Positions 58,381-64,000 of a stretch of DNA of 64,000 nucleotides are shown here, in pieces. Origin of the DNA: Rostrohypoxylon terebratum. Taxonomy: Eukaryota; Ascomycota; Sordariomycetes; Xylariales; Hypoxylaceae. The DNA is taken from contig MU385894.1 in the NCBI GenBank assembly GCA_022497145.1, positions 62,001 to 126,000 on the forward strand, written 5' to 3'. A model generated the notes under the pieces. That model was not told where the DNA came from. It saw nothing but the letters and a program-made list of their open reading frames with translations, and ran no database searches. The position numbers were made by a program, and so were the translations under genes. Positions within the stretch are counted from its first letter, which is position 1. Every line of letters begins with the position of its first letter.

Positions 58381-60905
58381 ATGCCCCAGAAGGATGTTGC
58401 TACTTCTTTTACCAATTACCTCAGAAAGGCCTCAAAACTACGCTGTCCCATTCCAGGCTGTGGGAATGAGTTTCCAGAAATTGAAGATAGGATACGAAGA
58501 CACGTCCAAGACTGCCATCCAAATCTCTTGGAAGGCCGAAATATCAGCCAGGTCATTCAATTAATTAAGAGGGGAGATCCCGAGGCATTTAAGTGAGTGT
58601 CTTGTTTCATCAGAAATGCCTCAAGCTAACCTACTATGATGCAGGTTACCAGATCCAGGGGGTGGGCAGAGAGATGCCCCGTCTAATGAGGACGGAGGAA
58701 ATGATGTTAGCCCCCATAAAAGGCGTAAATCCCCATCTGCCTCGTCAATTAAAGGCCGAGCTAGATCCACAAGTCCGGCAAGACGGTCTAGGGCCCGGGT
58801 TACGTCAGCTCCTGTTAATGACCCCGAATTCAGCAGAGCTACACAGATAGGGAAGCTCTGGAACCCGGATGATCCGGACTCTCCTTCGCTGCAGCGTGCC
58901 CAGCAACCAACTAGAACGTCTAGACCACCCAGACCGCCGGGAAATCTTAGTCAAACTAGGAATCGAGCAGATGTCGCTGAAGATGATACTGAATCTACTA
59001 AACTTATCAAGCAGCCTGAAACTCGCCCAATTAGCCAAGAACAGTTGATAGCAGAGGTTAAAGGAATATACGCGGGACTTGTTATGGTGGAATCGAAGTG
59101 TATCGAGGTTGACAATGCCCAATCGACTCAAAAAGATGCACAGTTAAACAATGAACAATGGCAGGCTCTGATAGCATTACACAGAACCCTACTTCACGAG
59201 CATCACGACTTTTTTCTTGCCTCGCAGCACCCGTCCGCGAGCCAGGCTCTCCGAAGATTAGCTTCTAAGTACGCTATGCCTGCTAGAATGTGGCGTCATG
59301 GCATCCACTCATTTCTTGAGTTGTTACGGCACCGGCTGCCACATTCACTCGAGCACATGTTAACATTTATATATCTCGCTTATTCTATGATGGCTCTTTT
59401 GTACGAAACTGTGCCAGCTTTCGAGGATACCTGGATTGAGTGCTTAGGAGATTTGGGAAGATATAGGTCAGTAAATGTTTTTTTCACGGGATTTTTTTTT
59501 TTTGCTTAAGCTTACGCAGAGGGTAGAATGGCCATTGAAGATGATGATATTCGTGATAGAGAAGTTTGGACATCTGTATCCCGACACTGGTATTCCAAGG
59601 CCTCGGATAAAGCGCCAACCACGGGGCGACTATATCACCACCTTGCAATTCTCGCGAGACCTAACCCCTTGCAACAGCTTTATTATTACACCAAGTCGCT
59701 TTGTGTACCAATTCCTTTTCCTTCGGCTCGGGAGTCAATTATGACACTATTTGACCCCATCCTTGATCCGACCAGTCCCCAACATTCTAGGCTAAACCCA
59801 ATTGATGTAGCATTTGTCAAAGCACACGCGATTCTATTCAGCAACAAGTCCCCGGGGGATTTCGTCCCCACGGTCACCAAATTTTGCGGAGCGTTAGATA
59901 ACCACATTGGCCGAACTACGAGGAAATGGATGGAGTCTGGGTAGGCATTGTCCCCACCTCGATTCTCTTTGAATCTATTTCCCCTTTCTACTTACACCGA
60001 GGCAGATACTACATAGCTATTTCCAATTGTTGCGCCCTCTTATCGTATGGCCAGGATGATAACGTCATCCTGAAGGCCCTTCGCCCACAGCGCACAGAGG
60101 AGTCAGCTGAGTCGGATGCGAGCTTTGAAAAGGTTATTTCCGAGTACAAACCGAGCAGGACGGAGGATGGCGCTTTGAAGCTCTTCGAGGGCACATGCGA
60201 CGTAGTCTTGCGTAGGCTCGGTGATCTTAATGTGAGTTTCCTTTCTGAGTTAGTACTAGCAAGAGTACTGAGTCAATTTATGCATAGACCCTCCCGTTTC
60301 TACACGTGGTTCTGGTCTTTATTTTTCATCTCACGCATTTTCCCGGTGCGGTGTCATACATCGAGGAGAGGTTCCCTTGGAAACTCGTTTCTCTCCAGTT
60401 AAATTCGCTTCTTCTCTCCTACAGGGAGCATCATAGAATTCAAGACGAGCAATTCCCTAGACAGGATAAGGAGTTTGCCCCTCGACCGTTGCCAGAGGAC
60501 TTCGCGACTAAGGGACTAGTCTGGGTGGACAAGTATTTCCCTAACGACTGGTTCTCTAACGACAAGATCGACGACGATGAGAAGTACTTCGAGGTGGCAT
60601 CCATGACGGATGATCGTAAAGAAAGGATTCTCTGGCTTGGGTGTCGCATTGCAAAGTTTGCGAAGTGGCTCACCTACGATGACAAGTTGCATCAGTTTGG
60701 TGTTGTGTCCTCTTATGAAAAAGAGATAGATAACGTTTCCAAGGACACGGACATGGTCACTGTTTCTGAGACTGCCGAGTCAGCCTCGCATGGCTCTACG
60801 TTAGATTCCATAACCAGCATGGGAATCACGACCTCTGAGAAAGACGATGAGGATATGATAGATGTTGATGAGGCCCTGTCTTACAAGCCCATTATCCGCC
60901 AATAG
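58381..60905 (+). CDS. C2H2 finger plus Est1-type DNA/RNA-binding domain protein
   Basis: Five exons, 58381-58592, 58645-59466, 59527-59940, 60006-60231 and 60288-60905, give 763 residues; introns are 52-65 nt, and every junction keeps frame. The N terminus has a C2H2-like finger (residues 21-42: C-x4-C, then H-x4-H, in CPIPGCGNEFPEIEDRIRRH). A basic, Ser/Arg-rich linker with KRRK follows (about 75-150). The Est1-type region begins near residue 335: GRYRMAIEDDDIRDREVW, GRLYHHLAILARPNPLQQL, and ESIMTLFDPIL, and continues to FPWKLVSLQLNSLLL. Relatives are Est1/Smg5-7 proteins acting in telomere maintenance or nonsense-mediated decay; here the PIN nuclease domain of SMG6 is absent. The tail is acidic and disordered. 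Role in telomere or RNA biology is inferred from the domain only; the finger suggests nucleic-acid binding. Confidence 0.88.
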
Positions 60906-63900
60906 CAGTACATCACAACGTATCACCTGCAGGTGGCCCGAAATAGCGAAGGATCTTCTTGACTCTGGTGTGTGGATGGTCTCGATGCTAGTGGTGTCGT
61001 TGAGGTTTATCCTGGGCTGGAGATTTCCTTGCATCATTGAGCAGATCGGTGTCTCATCTACGTCCGCGGTCCTCTTTATCTCCTTGCATTGTCTCTTTTA
61101 TGTATCTGTCTTTTCCTTTAAGGCGTCGACACAATTATTTCGCTTTCTGACGTCTACCTAATATCGTTGGCATCGCACCAGTACTAGTGTCACATTTCAA
61201 CAACCACATTCCTGTTCTACTCAACGAGAAGGTTGGTAACACTCCCCCCCCCCCCCCCTCTCTCTCTCTCTTTCTCTTTCTCTCTCTCTCCGTCCCTATT
61301 CGAATCTATTTGTCACTTAATGTGTATTGTATAATTAATTAATATTCGTGTATTAGGTTACTATAATGCTATACACTGGCGTGTTTAAAATTCGACTGCT
61401 TCTTCTGTGGGTTACAGGCCAAGACCCCTTTTATGAACCGCATGATCACCTGGTGACCAAAGACCAAAGACCGATTGGTGCTGAGTAAGGCCGTCGAATC
61501 TTGCTCTTCGGTTTCTTAGATCCATGTTAGGACTAGGAAGCTGATCTAAGGATCGCGAAACGTGAGATCCCTCTTTTCTGGAAAGTGACGGTTCTATTGG
61601 GTTAGATCTATGGAGCATATAACAAGGCAACCTTCATGTTAAACGAGGCGTTCCATGCTTACCCTCGCGCCTCGCCCGTCGGTTTAATTTTCTTCACGAT
61701 GGATTTACTGTTAGTAGGAGGATGTCGTCGCTCACCGGCCCTAAAAATAGACGTGAGCACAGCCACAGGCATGACGCGCATCGCCAGATTTAATTACCTA
61801 GGAGGTACCTAAGGTGACGCAGTCTCTTCGCCTGAAACCCTGTACATAGTACTTACGATTGATGAATCATTGACATTGATAAGGCGCGTGAGGCGTTCGA
61901 GGGGCGCTCGAAGGGCGTTCAAGGCAAAGTGCCCCTTTTTCTTAAGTGGGGAGATTTCTTTTTCTTTGTCGAGGTAAGAATCTCATCCGGCGTACAGTGT
62001 ATATATTACCGAGCACAACTCCTCAAATACAGTTGTATTAATGGTAGCTGATTGCGAGCTGTGGTTACATTTCATGCGGTCTATGGATGCTTTTTGACTC
62101 CAATGCACGTCTTACAGGCCTGAAAATGCTTTTCGGATGCCTCTCGCCAGTTGGGGAGTTAGGTACTATATAAGATAAGACAACACATCAATACATACAG
62201 CATACCTACCTCGTACATACTAGGTAAGTACTTTAAAGTTTTTAGGTACTAGGCACATATGTAGGCATTTACATGCATCGCGATCGATAATATTAATTCG
62301 ATATTATTGCATATTAAGTAACTCCCGAGTCCGTAGTTGGGCTGGTTGGCTGGTTATTAGTTGCTTTAATGTTGCTCAATCCATGGATAGGTACTTACAA
62401 CGGCAAGTCTTATTGGTTGGTTCCAAAGGTTACTACTAGTGACTAGATACTACTAGGTAGGTACTTACCCCGCATGTACTATTGTACAATACCGTCCAGG
62501 GTATCCGAGGTTGTCTTGAATAATGAATTGGAGCAACAGGAACTTTCCAAACCTTTCCACTATGCCATTGCGCATCAACTCCGTTATAAGGTAGTACTTA
62601 GGACCTAGGTAGCCTTGGAGATTGTCCTTAAGATCCATTTTGAGGCACCACGCTAGGTGTTCTCGGCATACCTACATAGTAGTAGGCACCTAGTATTTAC
62701 TACTACTACCACCTTACATATCCATGTAGTACCTAGTCAGCTAGTCTGACCGAATGGTCGGTGCCACACTGAGACAGTATAATACCATAGTAGGTCGGCT
62801 AGGTACTACTTCTAGTATGTAGTGTATGTATATGTAGGCAATCAAAGCATCATTTTATTTACGCGGCTAATGCTTTTTTATGTGGCCGGCTGCAAAGGCT
62901 GAAAGGTTGGAACTTGGTGCTAAGTATCGGTAGGTAGGTATTGTACTACTACTACAAAACTACATAGTATAGAAAATATTATGCGAAATTTGCTGTCGTA
63001 TTCCTTCATAGTAAGCCTTCCTTCGCGAGGGGTTTTTTGCATGTAAGGAACATAAACATGCTAATGCTAATGCTAGTATTAGTTCGATCTTAGCAAACAC
63101 CCACCTTTACCCTCTTAGGATCACACATGTGCATCGCCAATCTCACTGCAGCTATAGCCTATAGGCCGGTATGCCTATTCACGACCTGCTGATAGTCTTG
63201 ATAATCCTGTATATTTCTAAGCTCATGATCATCCCATCCAGGTATATATGTAAGACATTTTTACCAGAATGCGGACTTGATGGGTTCTGATTCATTTGCC
63301 TAACTACCTAATCATCTACCAAGGTAGTAATCAAATTGCACTTCAAACAAACGACATACACTACATACACCGAAGCCGGAAACCACGGTTGTTTCTGAAC
63401 GCGGAACTCATGCATTTCTCACCCACCAACACGACATATCAAACAACATTTCTTTTTGTATCAAGTCTTCAAGCCATAAACACGCAAGATTTCGTCAGCT
63501 TTTTACGGTTGACTGAGCTATATATTGATTAGCAATATACCTACTCTGCTATTGTAGGCAACGTGTAACTCGGAAATACCTTGTTTGTAGGAACTACAAT
63601 CTACTGTGTAGGTATGTATGCATGTATGTATGTATCACTATCAACGGGACCCCTTGTTTCGTTCACGGCGGTTAGCTGCCTTCCTTGGTCGCCTAATTAC
63701 TTGATCGTCAATCGAGTGGGATGGAATAACAAGATTTGGAAAGGCTGCAGCAAATACAATCCGATGGTGATACTCCAATTTCTAAACAGCGGCCCCCCTC
63801 TCCTAAATAGATCACACATTAATTAATTCAGAAAAACATGATTTCTTATAGTTTATGAGCTCATGGCAAATTCTGAGGGTGTAGAGACCTATTCACGAGG

Positions 63901-64000
63901 ACTTCTAAAATGTGAGTGCTACCTCTAGAGCATATTATTGAGGGGTGGGGTCTCGAAAAAAGCACCTACACTACACAACACAGTGTCGAGGTCCGAGGAC
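60906..64000. other. Gene-free right end with dense short motifs
   Basis: No gene is supported. A C15 run followed by a CT microsatellite lies at 61244-61291. ACCTACC/TAGGTAC/ACTAGGT motifs are very dense from about 62160 to 62960, and ATGT repeats occur at 63613-63634. Confidence 0.55.
61244..61291. repeat. C15 plus (CT)n microsatellite
   Basis: Fifteen Cs are followed by a 30-bp CT-rich tract. It lies about 340 bp after the stop codon of the Est1-domain gene. The run is long enough to be unstable and prone to length errors in sequencing. Confidence 0.9.

Overview
The window looks like chromosomal DNA of a filamentous ascomycete (Pezizomycotina, most likely a Sordariomycete; Xylariales is a guess). 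The reasons are short 48-82 nt GT-AG introns with CTAAC/CTGAC-like branch points, fungal gene families (EFR3, Atp12, fungal dienelactone hydrolase, HET-domain protein, secreted GH35 beta-galactosidase, Est1-type protein), and gene-poor spacers filled with a short ACCTAGGT/TAGGTAC-type motif. I found no tRNA, rRNA, CRISPR array, intact transposon or virus.

Layout. 2.4-5.9 kb: EFR3, the plasma-membrane scaffold for PI4-kinase (+). 6.7-7.9 kb: ATP12, an F1-ATPase assembly factor (+). 9.8-11.5 kb: an unknown protein with an in-frame TAG or an intron across it (+). 12.0-12.9 kb: dienelactone hydrolase (-). 14.4-15.5 kb: Nudix-domain protein (-). 18.6-20.7 kb: HET-domain gene broken by one frameshift (+). 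20.9-22.3 kb and 22.7-24.6 kb: isovaleryl-CoA dehydrogenase (-) and methylcrotonyl-CoA carboxylase beta subunit (+), diverging from one 395-bp promoter region. 29.3-30.9 kb: a conserved fungal protein of unknown role (-). 39.6-42.9 kb: secreted beta-galactosidase in five exons (-). 44.7-46.1 kb: RNA 3'-terminal phosphate cyclase (-). 48.3-49.4 kb: a decayed short-chain dehydrogenase (-). 58.4-60.9 kb: a five-exon zinc-finger plus Est1-domain protein (+). About half of the window, notably 24.6-29.3, 30.9-39.6 and 49.4-58.4 kb, holds no gene I can support.

How the genes relate. Most are unlinked housekeeping genes. The clear functional unit is the IVD/MCCB pair, which carries out consecutive mitochondrial steps of leucine breakdown (isovaleryl-CoA to 3-methylcrotonyl-CoA to 3-methylglutaconyl-CoA) from a shared promoter. 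The biotin-carrying alpha subunit is not beside them. No biosynthetic cluster or clearly new multi-gene system was found. The observations most worth a second look are the broken HET gene, the multiply damaged SDR gene, the interrupted unknown gene, the finger-Est1 architecture and the pervasive palindromic motif.
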